Below are positions 1 to 10,100 of a DNA stretch of 64,000 nucleotides, one piece after another; position 1 is the stretch's first letter, and every line of letters starts with the position of its first letter. This DNA is from Pyrus communis. Its lineage: Eukaryota > Streptophyta > Magnoliopsida > Rosales > Rosaceae. The stretch lies in NCBI RefSeq assembly GCF_963583255.1, contig NC_084809.1, forward strand, positions 5,875,501-5,939,500, written 5' to 3'. The notes below the pieces were generated by a model, which saw only the letters and a list, made by a program, of their open reading frames with translations, was not told where the DNA came from and made no database searches. Both the position numbers and the translations under genes were made by a program.

Positions 1-583
1 ATCAATAAAAAAAGCTTGTTTTACTCTACAAGATGTATTAGGGTTTTAGCTAGAATAAACGTAGGATAAATAAGAAGTGATGGTAGGGTTTAATGGGTTT
101 ATTGATAAATTTGGCTTTTATTATTAATTTCATTTTGTACTTAATAGTAATTATGCAACATGGTGAAATAGACAATTAACAATTTAAATTTAAGTTGGTG
201 TAGAAAGAGGTTACATGGGTTCAAATAAAATTTCTCTATTAGAAATTAGGGAGACTTTGGATCCAGTCCCTAACCATTAACATTCTTTGACTAAAACCTT
301 AATGATATTCAATTTTTGATCAAAGTCCCTTGACTTTTTACACCTCATTATTGTTGTTAATCTTTATTTCCATATGTTTGATAGTAATTACTTGACATGT
401 AATGGGATTTAAAATCCCATATTATGGCATATAAATTAAAAATGATTACAATAAAAAAGAAAATACTCAAAAATTTTGATTGAATAAATAGATAAAAACA
501 GGTAACAATATAACTTTGAAATAATAAATGTCAAACAAATGTACCCATAGTGTTCAAAAAATTGAAAAATGGTACATTTTATT
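1..583. other. AT-rich intergenic DNA, no gene seen
   Basis: No coding or RNA gene is recognisable. The last 80 bases carry degenerate GGTACA/GTACATTT words like those that resume after position 1189, so the foldback element at 584-1188 probably landed inside an older AT-rich repeat. Confidence 0.5.
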
Positions 584-1188
584 ATAAGGCTTTTTAGCCA
601 AAATGGTCCTTGAGATTTGCATAACACATCACTTTGGTCCCTGAGATTGTCTACCATCCATTATTTTGATCATTCCGTTAAAAACTCCGTTAAGTGTCCC
701 GGAGCTCTTGGCCGGAAGTTTGGGCAATTTTCAAAGCTTCGTAACTCAATTGTTTCTTAACCAAATTCAACCCATAATATATCAAAATGAAGATAGGAAA
801 GTGTAGAACAAGATTGTACGTATTTGGAAGCCCAATGGTTGTCGGAGATGGTCGAAAAATAGCCTGAAAGGTGACTGGTCCACGGGAAAACTAAAAGTCA
901 CATTTCAGGCTATTTTTCATCCATCTTCGGAAACCATTAGACTTCCAAATAGGTATAATCTTGTTCTATACTTTTCTATCTTCATTTTGATATATTATGG
1001 GTTGAATTTGGTTAAGAAACGATTGAGTTACGAAGTTTTAAAAATTGCCCAAACTTTTGGCCAAGAGCTCTAGGACACTTAACGGAGTTTTTAACAGAAT
1101 GACCAAAATAATGAATGGTGGACAATCTCAGGGACCAAAGTGATATGTTATGCAAATCTCATGGACCATTTTGGCTAAAAAACCTTAT
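584..1188. mobile_element. Foldback (long terminal inverted repeat) DNA element
   Basis: The two halves are near-perfect reverse complements of about 280 bp each, starting ATAAGG and ending CCTTAT, around a short unpaired centre near 870-900. No ORF survives, so it is non-autonomous. ATTATA at 581-586 and 1187-1192 is a candidate target duplication, but 6 bp is not typical of a known superfamily, so class is left open. Transcripts would fold into a very long hairpin. The short reading frames here are shadows. Confidence 0.8.
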
Positions 1189-1510
1189 TATAAATATGTA
1201 TACATTATAAATAAAAAATAAATAGATTTTACATTAAAAAACGGGTACATTTTACATTAAAAAATTGTACATTTACAAAAAAAATTAGTACATTTTACAT
1301 ATAACCAAGTGGTACATTTATAAAGAAAAATGGGTACATTATAAATAAATTATGAGTATAAATAAAAATTTTAAAAATATGGGCACACAATGAAATTAAT
1401 ATATGGGTACAAATTAAAACTAAAAAGAAAATTGGTACAAATTAAAAAAGGGTTGCCAATAAAAAATGGTACAAGCAAAAAATAGAAATATATGATACAA
1501 AGTTTAATCA
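1189..1510. repeat. Degenerate GGTACA-type AT-rich repeat
   Basis: The words GGTACATTT, GTACATTTA and GGTACAAATT recur every 20-60 bases in a very AT-rich background. They also occur left of the foldback element. Origin is not recognised; no gene is seen. From 1511 to 1883 I see nothing further. Confidence 0.4.
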
Positions 1511-1883
1511 TAAATATAAATATACCAAAACACTATGTTTTAGAAATAAAATTTAATTATGTTGATATGTAAATAATTTATAACTGAAATAATGAAGTTC
1601 ATTAAAAACTAGGAACTTTGATAAAAGAAAAAAATAAAAAGAAATAAGATTTTAATCAATACAATAGAATAAAGAGGGATGATAACTTAATTTATTAGAG
1701 GGATGGCCACTTAATTTATTCAATGCATCGTATCTTTGCAGTGGTGACACTAATGGTAAATCAATTCTACAATTGGGTTGGGATTACGCCAATTGTACTT
1801 AATCAGCATCAAAGACTACTTATAGTAAGCTTTCCTTTGGCTGTACTTGTTTATTAAGACTTGAGCACCTAAATAATCAAGAA

Positions 1884-1900
1884 GCTGGAATAGCTCAGCT

Positions 1901-1933
<33 letters not shown>

Positions 1934-1957
1934 GAGGTTCGAACCCTCCTTCTAGCG
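1884..1957 (+). tRNA. tRNA-Asn (anticodon GTT)
   Basis: The 74-nt cloverleaf is complete. The acceptor arm GCTGGAA pairs with TTCTAGC (one G-T pair), discriminator G. The anticodon stem TGTGG/CCACA encloses loop CTGTTAA with anticodon GTT at 1918-1920. The T arm GGAGG/CCTCC encloses TTCGAAC. The internal A box (TAGCTCAGCTGG) and B box (GGTTCGAACC) are intact and CCA is not encoded, as expected for a nuclear gene. No intron. It differs from the SINE heads elsewhere in the window because every stem pairs. Confidence 0.96.
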
Positions 1958-1958
1958 C

Positions 1959-1968
1959 TTTTCTTTTT
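1959..1968 (+). terminator. Pol III terminator of tRNA-Asn
   Basis: Two T runs (TTTT at 1959-1962 and TTTTT at 1964-1968) follow the tRNA by one base, the usual RNA polymerase III stop signal. Confidence 0.85.
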
Positions 1969-2028
1969 AAATATTTTTACTTTTTTTTTTAATATGGTTT
2001 TACTTATTTTATTTTTATTTTTAGTATA

Positions 2029-2400
2029 TTTTTACTTATTTTATTTTCATTCGGAAAAAAGAAGTGGATGTCGAACGGGAGAGCCGAATTGAACCTTAAT
2101 AAATAAAACTGTAAAAAATTGTGTTGACCAAAAAAGTCAAAATCAGAACAAAAATTGAACCGAATCGTCTCAAAGCAATTATAGTTTCGATTATTTTATT
2201 TTCATCACATATTTTTACTTATTTTATTTTCATTAAAAAAAGAAGAAGTGGACGCTAAACAGGAAAGCCGAATTGAACCTTGTTAAATACAACTGTAAAA
2301 AATTGTGTTGACCAAAAAAGTCAAAACCAGAACAAAAATCGAACTGAATCGTCTCAAAGTAGTTACGGTTTCGATTTGGAAATATTAAGAACCGGAGGAA
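2029..2400. repeat. Two tandem copies of a ~183-bp repeat
   Basis: The segment starting TTTTTACTTATTTTATTTTC at 2029 recurs at 2212. Both copies share internal words such as GCCGAATTGAACCTT, AATTGTGTTGACCAAAAAAG and GAATCGTCTCAAAG. They are diverged by point changes. Origin unknown, no coding potential. Confidence 0.75.
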
Positions 2401-2431
2401 CCAAACTGAGCCGCTTTTAATATAAATTATT

Positions 2432-2617
2432 TTATTTTATTTTGAACAAACGATATTAGTACACTAAAAGGGAGGGGATGAGCTTAGCTTCACAATGAGC
2501 TTAGCTTCACAATGAGCTAGCAATAATGTAGTTCAAATTTGTTTTTGGCGAGAATTGAATTAAGACCTCTCACTTACAAGTGAAGAGAAATACAACTAGA
2601 CCGTAGTACTAAGTGGC
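2432..2617 (-). mobile_element. tRNA-derived SINE, copy A (13-bp TSD)
   Basis: Read on the minus strand it starts GCCACTTAGTACTACGGTC, carries an A-box-like TAGT and a B-box-like region and ends in an A/T-rich tail. A perfect 13-bp target duplication AATATAAATTATT flanks it (2419-2431 and 2618-2630), showing target-primed insertion. The sequence GAGCTTAGCTTCACAAT is internally duplicated in this copy. Three relatives lie at 20003, 40514 and 41113. Confidence 0.85.
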
Positions 2618-2742
2618 AATATAAATTATTGTTTTATTAATATTTATATATATATTTATAAGACATTTTTCCAAGAAGGCCATGTGCTTGCCCAATATTT
2701 TTCTTCACTTCTCTCCCCCCTCCTTTGTTGTTTTATGACTTT

Positions 2743-5197
2743 TGACAAATCCTGATCCGGGATGTTCACTAGGACTTCAAATTGAGTTGTGTTAGCCGAC
2801 ACTTGGAAGGTGACGAAGCCATAAAGTGTATTGATGTGGAAGATGTCAATAAATTTAAACCTAAAAGTGCCTAAGTACAACAATGCACGGTGAGCGGGTA
2901 TGAACCCATTTCACACGTGATAACAGAGTATAAGTACAATACAGTAAAATAGGGTGTGAAGTATACCATCAATGATAATCGTCTACGCCAAGATTTGCCA
3001 ATAATTCTCGTCGGTACGAAAACTTTGCTACTAGAAACTGGAGGGGCGAAAAAAAAAGGGTGAGTGGGCTTAAAAATAAAGTTTTAATAAAAACCTTTTG
3101 AAAACGTTATAACCCTTAGCCATAAAACCCGTATAGTTTCCAGAAAATAATACTACTATGTAGGTATAAAAACCAATGCACAAGAGCAGTGAAAACTGAA
3201 GTATGCTATGTCATAATATCTCAGCAATGATAAATGTAAGCCAGGTGTGAAACCAATATAAAATAGTATGCAAGTTGGAGTCGTTTAACGTGACCTGTAC
3301 AACTAGACTTGTAGCTTATCAATCTAGGCTAGCACACGAGTCGGAGTCACCTAGTGTGATCTGTACAACAGGTTGGGTATAAATATGTACGCTCAAGTGC
3401 TACGATCACGTGAAGGCTGTGCGACAATTCGCGGGTCACCTACGAGTCGGAACCACCTATTGTGGTCTGTACGACAGGCTGACACCAGACTTGGATCCAA
3501 GGTGAGTGTGCAATGCAAGAGGTGAACAATCACGTGAAGGTTGTGCCCTAACCCCTGGCAGGAGCACTAATACCAGGGTGCAACCATGATGAGCTCTAAA
3601 TAAATGTGTGCATACCAATACAATACAACCCATTCATTCATATAATACTCACTTGAAGCTTCCTTGCGCCTCCGTAGGATCATTTAACACAAACACATTT
3701 CATAACAATGCAACATTTAAAAATAATACATTTCCTAGACATGGCATGAAAAATGCAATACTCAATTTAAAACATTTTTGGAAACCGTAAAGTTTATATA
3801 TATACACTATAAAAAGGAAAAAGACCTACTCACCTGAGGTCGGCACTACAACTCCCTAGCATGAATATCGAGATGTCACGAATGATCGGCGCCTAGAACA
3901 ATTATCAAATCACGTCTCAAAATTCTTATCAATAGAACACATGACTTACATATCCTATTCGGGAAGATCCGTATGTCAGATTTCCGATCCGTAAGTTTCT
4001 AATATCCTCAAATATTAAGTACTATAATGTGTCAAAGTTTGGTGACAATCCAACGGTCGGATTGTCAATTCATTTATTAACTAAGTGGCGGCCCTTAACG
4101 AAAATATAACCAAACAATGGAAATTTCAGAAAAAGAAGGGTGGATTCAGGTCCAGCATGTTAAGGAACCGAAGGAAGGACCTCAGGTTTTTCCCCCACGT
4201 GTTGCCACATCTGCCGCGCCGCATGGCGGTTGGCTGCCTCGACTTCCTGGAAAATCTAACAACTTTGAAAATTTCCAAAATTTATAGTAATGAATATCTC
4301 AATGAGAGGAACAACTTTCATACCTGCGACTAAGGTCAATTTGTTCCGGAAAAGCCCCAATTTCACTAGAACCCGTCGGAAACCCTAAAAATGGGTGTCT
4401 TCGATCCCTCACCTCCGGTGCTCCACCACCCCTATAATTGTTTGGGCTTTGTTCTAGGCCTCAAGGGAAGTCTAATGGTGGTGGTCATTGGAAGAGGTAG
4501 CTTCAAGATTTGAGGAATTGTCGCACAAACCGTCGTACCCATCGACGGTTCCGTTCTTCGTGAGACTCAGGCCAAACTTCTTCAATTTTGGGTGGAAATG
4601 GAAGATGGGATGACACCGAGTTGATTGATAGTATTGGTTGGCTACAATTTGTCGGAAAATCGAAGGAAAACTGATGAAAATCGTCGGAAAACTTGAAGAG
4701 AAACGGGCGGGTCGCGTGGGGAGGAACCGGGTCAGGGTGATCTGGTGCTCCTCTATTCCCTCATATCCCCTTATTCCTCTCCTCTCTGATTGGTCAGTTC
4801 CATTCTCTCTCCTCTTCCAATTCGCCTCACATCTCCCTTCTTTCTCTCTTTTATCTTCTTTCTTATCCGTTCATCTCTCATTTCCTTTAATCTCAGCCAC
4901 ACACGTGGCTTTTCAGATTTTGCTCCAAAAATCTGGAGCTTTCCAGAAAATATTCAAATTACCATTTTGTCCCTATTTTTACGCACCCATAACTTCTTCG
5001 TTATAACTCCAAATTACGTTATATTTGCCCCCGCACATTCATAGCGACAAGTACTACGAGGAATTGCCAAAAAAATGAACCTTATGTGACATGACAAGAT
5101 GGTCAACAAAAGTCAACATCTTTACCTCAAAGGGCATTTCCGTAAATTCATATTTAAAAATTATAAAGACTAAAATTTTTGGGGACGGGTCATTACA
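2743..5197 (-). mobile_element. Long LTR-like block, non-coding (Gypsy-like solo LTR or remnant)
   Basis: Read on the minus strand it begins TGTAATGACCCGTCCCC at 5197 and ends near TTTGTCA at 2743, so it has TG...CA ends. A purine-rich tract (minus strand, 5198-5215) abuts the start like a polypurine tract. Flanks ACTTT (2738) and ACTTC (5198) are a 4/5 target-duplication match. The segment at about 4780-5050 has a clear relative at 10740-10990, and 4310-4500 resembles 12660-12900. Open frames at 4085-5044 show no protein family and are treated as chance. The family assignment is inference. Confidence 0.5.
3290..3480. repeat. Minisatellite-like units inside the LTR block
   Basis: Three diverged units of the form GAGTCGGAGTCACCTAGTGT followed by a GATCTGTACAACAGG word occur near 3280, 3348 and 3444. 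Related LTR blocks carry different minisatellites at the equivalent place (9821-10250, 11640-11910). Confidence 0.55.
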
Positions 5198-5441
5198 ACT
5201 TCTCTCCCCTTACTTTAATTTTCTTCATTCTTTTACAGTATATTATGTATTATGTACACTTTAGTTTTAGTTTAAAATGTACACTTTGGTCTTAATCTGA
5301 GGCTTTTTATCTTTTGATTTATATTTATATTTACACTTTCTATCTTCCCATCACAAACTTGTAAATCTAGTAGTGCGAACTCAAATTTGATTCAATTTAT
5401 GTTAAAATATGTGTTTGGTATTGGAAGTAGAAAATTTGAAA

Positions 5442-5446
<5 letters not shown>

Positions 5447-5483
<37 letters not shown>
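5447..5483. repeat. (TA)n microsatellite
   Basis: Uninterrupted TA dinucleotides for about 37 bp. Confidence 0.95.
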
Positions 5484-5486
<3 letters not shown>

Positions 5487-5660
5487 TTTGGTTACAACCG
5501 TAAACCAGCAAGAATCGAAGTAAAACTATCATGAACCGAACCGCATGGTTTCAATAATAAATTTAAGCAGAACTGCTCTGCACCAAATCGAACCGTTGAA
5601 ATTTTTTGAATCCAGCTCTGATTTTAGTGTGGAACTTGGCCGAACCGGACCGAGCCTATC

Positions 5661-6088
5661 CCTAGATTAACATATAAAAAGGTCCAATTGTCAACTTCCT
5701 TTTGTTGAATACAACAAATATTTTTATATGTTTTTCTGCTTTGGGAAGTGGATTAACATTAAAAAAAGGTTTCAATTGTGAACTTCCTTTTGTTGAATAC
5801 AACAAATATTTTTATATGTTTTTCTGCTTTGGGAAGTCGATTAACATTAAAAAAAGGTTTCAATTGTGAACTTCCTTTTGTTGAATACAACAAATATTTT
5901 TATATGTTTTTCTGCTTTGGGAAGTCGATTAACATTAAAAAAAGGTTTCAATTGTCAACTTCCTTTGGTTGAATGCAACAAATATTTTTATATGTTTTTC
6001 TGCTTTGGGAAGTCGATTAACATTAAAAAAAGGTTTCAATTGTCAACTTCCTTTGGTTGAATACAACAAATATTTTTATATGTTTGTC
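5661..6088 (+). repeat. 88-bp minisatellite, about 4.8 units
   Basis: The marker CAATTG recurs at 5685, 5773, 5861, 5949 and 6037, exactly 88 bp apart. Each unit reads GGTTTCAATTGTSAACTTCC, then a TTGAATACAACAAATA segment and GGGAAGTCGATTAACATTAA. Because 88 is not a multiple of 3, the open frames across it are artefacts. A single related unit lies at 18096-18140 upstream of the second reductase gene. Confidence 0.92.
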
Positions 6089-6529
6089 AACTTAGGACTT
6101 AAATTTCTTGTTTTTATTTTCAGTTTTCTTCTTCCTTTTTTCTGTCTAAGATTTTTTTTTCCTTTTTTTTTTTAATTTCTTTTTAATCCTTTTGTTTCAA
6201 GCTTTCAGGGAAGAGATACTCGAAGCTTGGCGAAAGACGAAACCTTTCTAGCAGCTGTGAACTAGAATTTTACAACTCCATCGGTAATTATTTTTTTCCT
6301 TTAGTAATTAATGTAATTTATCTAATTTCCTTTACTGATTTGTTTGTTTTTTTCTTTGCTGATGAATCAGGGAATATCCATTAAATATTAAAACAAAACT
6401 AGAATATGAATTTAAATTAAATAAACGGACTAAAATAAATAATTAATTTAACACTAAATTTTATTAAACTTTAATTGTTCAAAGATTAAAGTTCAAAAAC
6501 TCCATTTCTCAAAATTCAATCAACAGTTT
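6089..6529. other. Upstream intergenic DNA of reductase copy 1
   Basis: T-rich and AT-rich sequence with no gene recognised. Confidence 0.4.
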
Positions 6530-6712
6530 GCAACTTTTGTCTCCAATAACTTTTCTTATTGTCTTCCACTACTTTTCCTCCTAACCAACAAACCAACCAA
6601 TACCAGATTTCAAACCCACAGTTTCCACTCCTTTCCTTATCAAACTTTTGTCTCATCAACTTTTATTATTGTGTCTTCCACTACTTTTCCTCCTAACCAA
6701 CAAACCAACCAA
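6530..6712. repeat. Tandem duplication of ~113 bp, second unit split by a MITE
   Basis: The string TCTTCCACTACTTTTCCTCC followed by TAACCAACAAACCAACCAA occurs at about 6560-6600 and again at 6672-6712. Unit one continues directly into TACCAGATTTCAAA. In unit two that continuation appears only at 6923, beyond the MITE at 6713-6913. Confidence 0.75.
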
Positions 6713-6913
6713 GGAAAAGGATCATCGTCAGATTTTTTTTTGAGGATCTAGAAAATTCTTTAATTGTATCCGTTTATCTTACATTATGTGATTAGAAATT
6801 ATTTAAAATTTAAAATTAAATATAAATAATACCTAACAAAAATTAACCGCAGGATATACAATAAACGGACACAATCACGAAATTCCTAAGAAAAAGATCC
6901 CTGATCCTTTTCC
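6713..6913. mobile_element. Mutator-type MITE with perfect 9-bp TSD
   Basis: Terminal inverted repeats GGAAAAGGATCA...TGATCCTTTTCC continue imperfectly inward for about 60 bp. ACCAACCAA is duplicated exactly at 6704-6712 and 6914-6922. The 201-bp element has no ORF; 9-bp duplications are the mark of Mutator-like elements. The disrupted tandem unit independently confirms the insertion point. Confidence 0.88.
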
Positions 6914-7183
6914 ACCAACCAATACCAGATTCAAATTTCAACAGTACAAGACAACCAACTGACCAAAAGTGATGAAAGATAGAAACAGGGCTTTGTGCAT
7001 GCAAGCTGGAAAATAATATAAAATTCAAAATGAATGATGGCCGAAGGATGTGTTGTGAACGGATAAGAAGAATCTCGTAGAGATTAACATATCCATGCTA
7101 TACAAAAAAGGAGGAGACCGGCACTTGTAAGAAGAAACAAACTCCAGTACGAGGTGAGGAAGCTAGGCTAGAGAGAGAGAGAG

Positions 7184-10100
7184 ATGGAAGAAGTTGAAAG
7201 CAGAGAATGGTACTTGGCTGCTTATGCAGCTGAAGGTGTTCCAACTTCTGATCATCTCAAACTCCGTACGGTCACACTCTCACTATCCCCTGATTCCATT
7301 CCCGAACAACATGTCATTCTTGAGATCCTCTTCATTTCCGTCGAGCCATATTTACGCGGCAGAATTACTGGCCGGGAAGATGGGCTATACAGCCCCCAGT
7401 TCAACCTTGACGAGGTTCGTGCATGAATACCAGAGTACATTCAATCACACATGTAACATGTGTTGTAATGTTGTGATTTACGGCTCAAAATTAGAATGAT
7501 GCATAAATTAGATTTGTGTTACCTATTTTGTTTGGGTGTCTCATTTGAGTTTGGATCTGACTTCTTGGTTAAATTCCTTGGTTGGTGATGAGATTTTGTT
7601 AATTACTTATTCGATTAGAATTTAGATTTACTTTCAACTAGGATTAAGATTCTCATTGTAACCTAAGTTCTATACACTATAAATAGGACTTTAGGGTTAG
7701 TTTATTTTGTGTCTCACCTTCAGTTTAGAGAGTTTTCACTCATTTGGTTTTGGATGGAGATCGCCGTTTGGAGTCATGAGTGGCAAATTCATAGCTCGTT
7801 CGTCTCACAATTTGATAAGAGTCAATTTGTGAGCTAAAGAGTTAGAGAGCAATTTGGGAGAGACTACTCTGTTTGATTTGGGTTCTCTACTCATTTGGTT
7901 TAGGGTTTGTAATTTGTGGGTTTTTTTTTCTTTTTTTTTGGTCAAACGATAGGTTTTGTTAGATTAGATGTTAGATTTGCCACCATGCTGTCATGTAAGG
8001 GCTCAACTCATTTCCATCACTATAGTAAATGGGCACTTGCTAATTTGTGGGATTTGAGTTGTGAAAGTTAAACATTTTTTTGTAATCTCTGTTTGTTTAG
8101 TGAATTTTCTCGTTGTGTTTCACCTGTGGATGTAGGCTTTACGCCGAACCACATTAATCTCCATTGTTCTTATTTTGAGACTCTTGTTTCTCCGATTTTG
8201 CTTACGACATTGATATTTGATATTTTATTAGAATTTACTTCTGTTTGCACATAAAAATAGAACATGCAAGCATGCTTAAACATTGATAACAAATTTACTA
8301 TAATTTATTTAAGCAGGTAATTGCAGGATTTGGGGTTGGAAGGGTAATTCGGTCAAAAGATAGTAATTATGTTGAAGGTGACATAGTCGTCAGTGCATTC
8401 ACATCTTTTGCTGAATATTGTGTGGTACCATCCCAGTTCGTAGCAAGAAGGATCGATCCAAATAATGGGATTCCCTTGCCTGAATATATCAGTTCGATAG
8501 GTAACAATTTTCTTTCCCAATTTCTCTCCTTTCGCATTTTCCCTAGCTCTGGTAGACGCAACAACACTCCTATTTTAGCCTCTGCACTATAAACCGGACA
8601 TTCTATAATTTTTCAGCGGTTACTGGATTATCAAGAAGCTCAAATCAGAGTGCGGTTTCGTATTATTTCTTTTACTTAAAAATAATTCAAACGAAAATTA
8701 ATTGTGTCATGGCTAACCCACTGTGGATGATAAAATATAGGGGTGCCGGGGTTTGCAGCATGGGTGGGAATTGAGTTGCTGGCAGACCCAAAACCAGGAT
8801 CCAATGTGTTCATTTCAGCTGCTGCAGGGGCTGTTGGAATGTGTGCTGGACAGTTGGCCAAGCTCAGAGGATGCAGGGTCATCGGAAGCACCGGATCAGA
8901 TGAGAAGGTAAGTAGTTTAAATTTTAGAAAATGCTCTAATCTGTCACTAATTCAAAGTGAATGAAATACCACTGTTTCTCCGATTAAAAAAAAAAGGAAA
9001 GAAATATCACTGTTTCTGTCACGTCCTGATCCCGAGATACGCTTAAGATCGATATGTGGCAACTGAAAGTAGCAGTATAATAATAAATAGAGTCAACTGA
9101 GACTTATAAGTAATATACATCAGATAATCAGCGAAAACGAAATTACAACAAAAGGAAATAAACACCACTATCGAGTGCATTGAATAGCTACACCCTTCGA
9201 AAACCTCTTCTATAGCCGCTACCTATTACCCTGCAAAACAACTCTATGTCGTGGGATTGGCACACCAGGCAAAGCCAAAACACGAATAAGTTGCGAAGCT
9301 TGTGTGAGTGACAATAATACAACATAGGTGTTTTAAAAACAACATTTTGCTATCCTTTATAATGGCAATTTAATACCAACTGCTTTCGGTGGTAGGACAA
9401 TAATAAAAAGGCCTCGCTCCCTGTCACACTTCGAACCCGACGTACGTCTAGGATCGACACGCAACATCACTAAGTACCTGTATATCTAACATACCCCGCT
9501 TCTGGGATATGGACAAAGCACAACTCAAGCTTCAAATTGCGTAGTGATTTTTGGTTTACTCTATGGCTGCATCTAAGCTCTTTGTTAGACTACCTACGTC
9601 TGACTGGATCAAGCCATTCGAAGTTCACCATTTGTTAAACTCTGAACTTTTCGTAAAACACTTTCTAGCAGACAACATAAAGTACCACACTACACATCAA
9701 CCATAAGCCAAACAAGAGTTGTCATCTTGCCATTAACACACACATATGTTTTCCAACACCATTCCACAATCATGTCAATTAATAACTCATACAATACACC
9801 AAAATGCAAGGCTAGAGTGACATGGTTCGGCCAAAGCCTACATCTTTGAAGAATGTGATTTCAGACCACTTAACGAAATCCAACAACATCGGGTTCCGAA
9901 CCACTCAACGAAACCAAAATACCAAGTGGGATTCCAGACCACTCAACGGAATCCAAACTAGGATACGATTCTGGACCACTCAATGGAACCGCGAAGTTGA
10001 AGGGATTCAGGACCTTTCAATGGAATCCAAGTAGATACGATTCTGGATCACTCAACAGAATTGCAAAGTAAAATGGATATCAGACCACTCAATGAAATCC

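Noticed and set aside
4085..5044. ORFs of 82-122 codons in the first LTR block
   Set aside because: No domain, overlapping in several frames, and the DNA has a non-coding relative at 10740-10990.
5661..6088. Regular 88-bp array as a possible CRISPR or regulatory RNA array
   Set aside because: Units are near-identical throughout with no unique spacers, in plant nuclear DNA; it is a minisatellite. The ORFs over it arise from the repeat.
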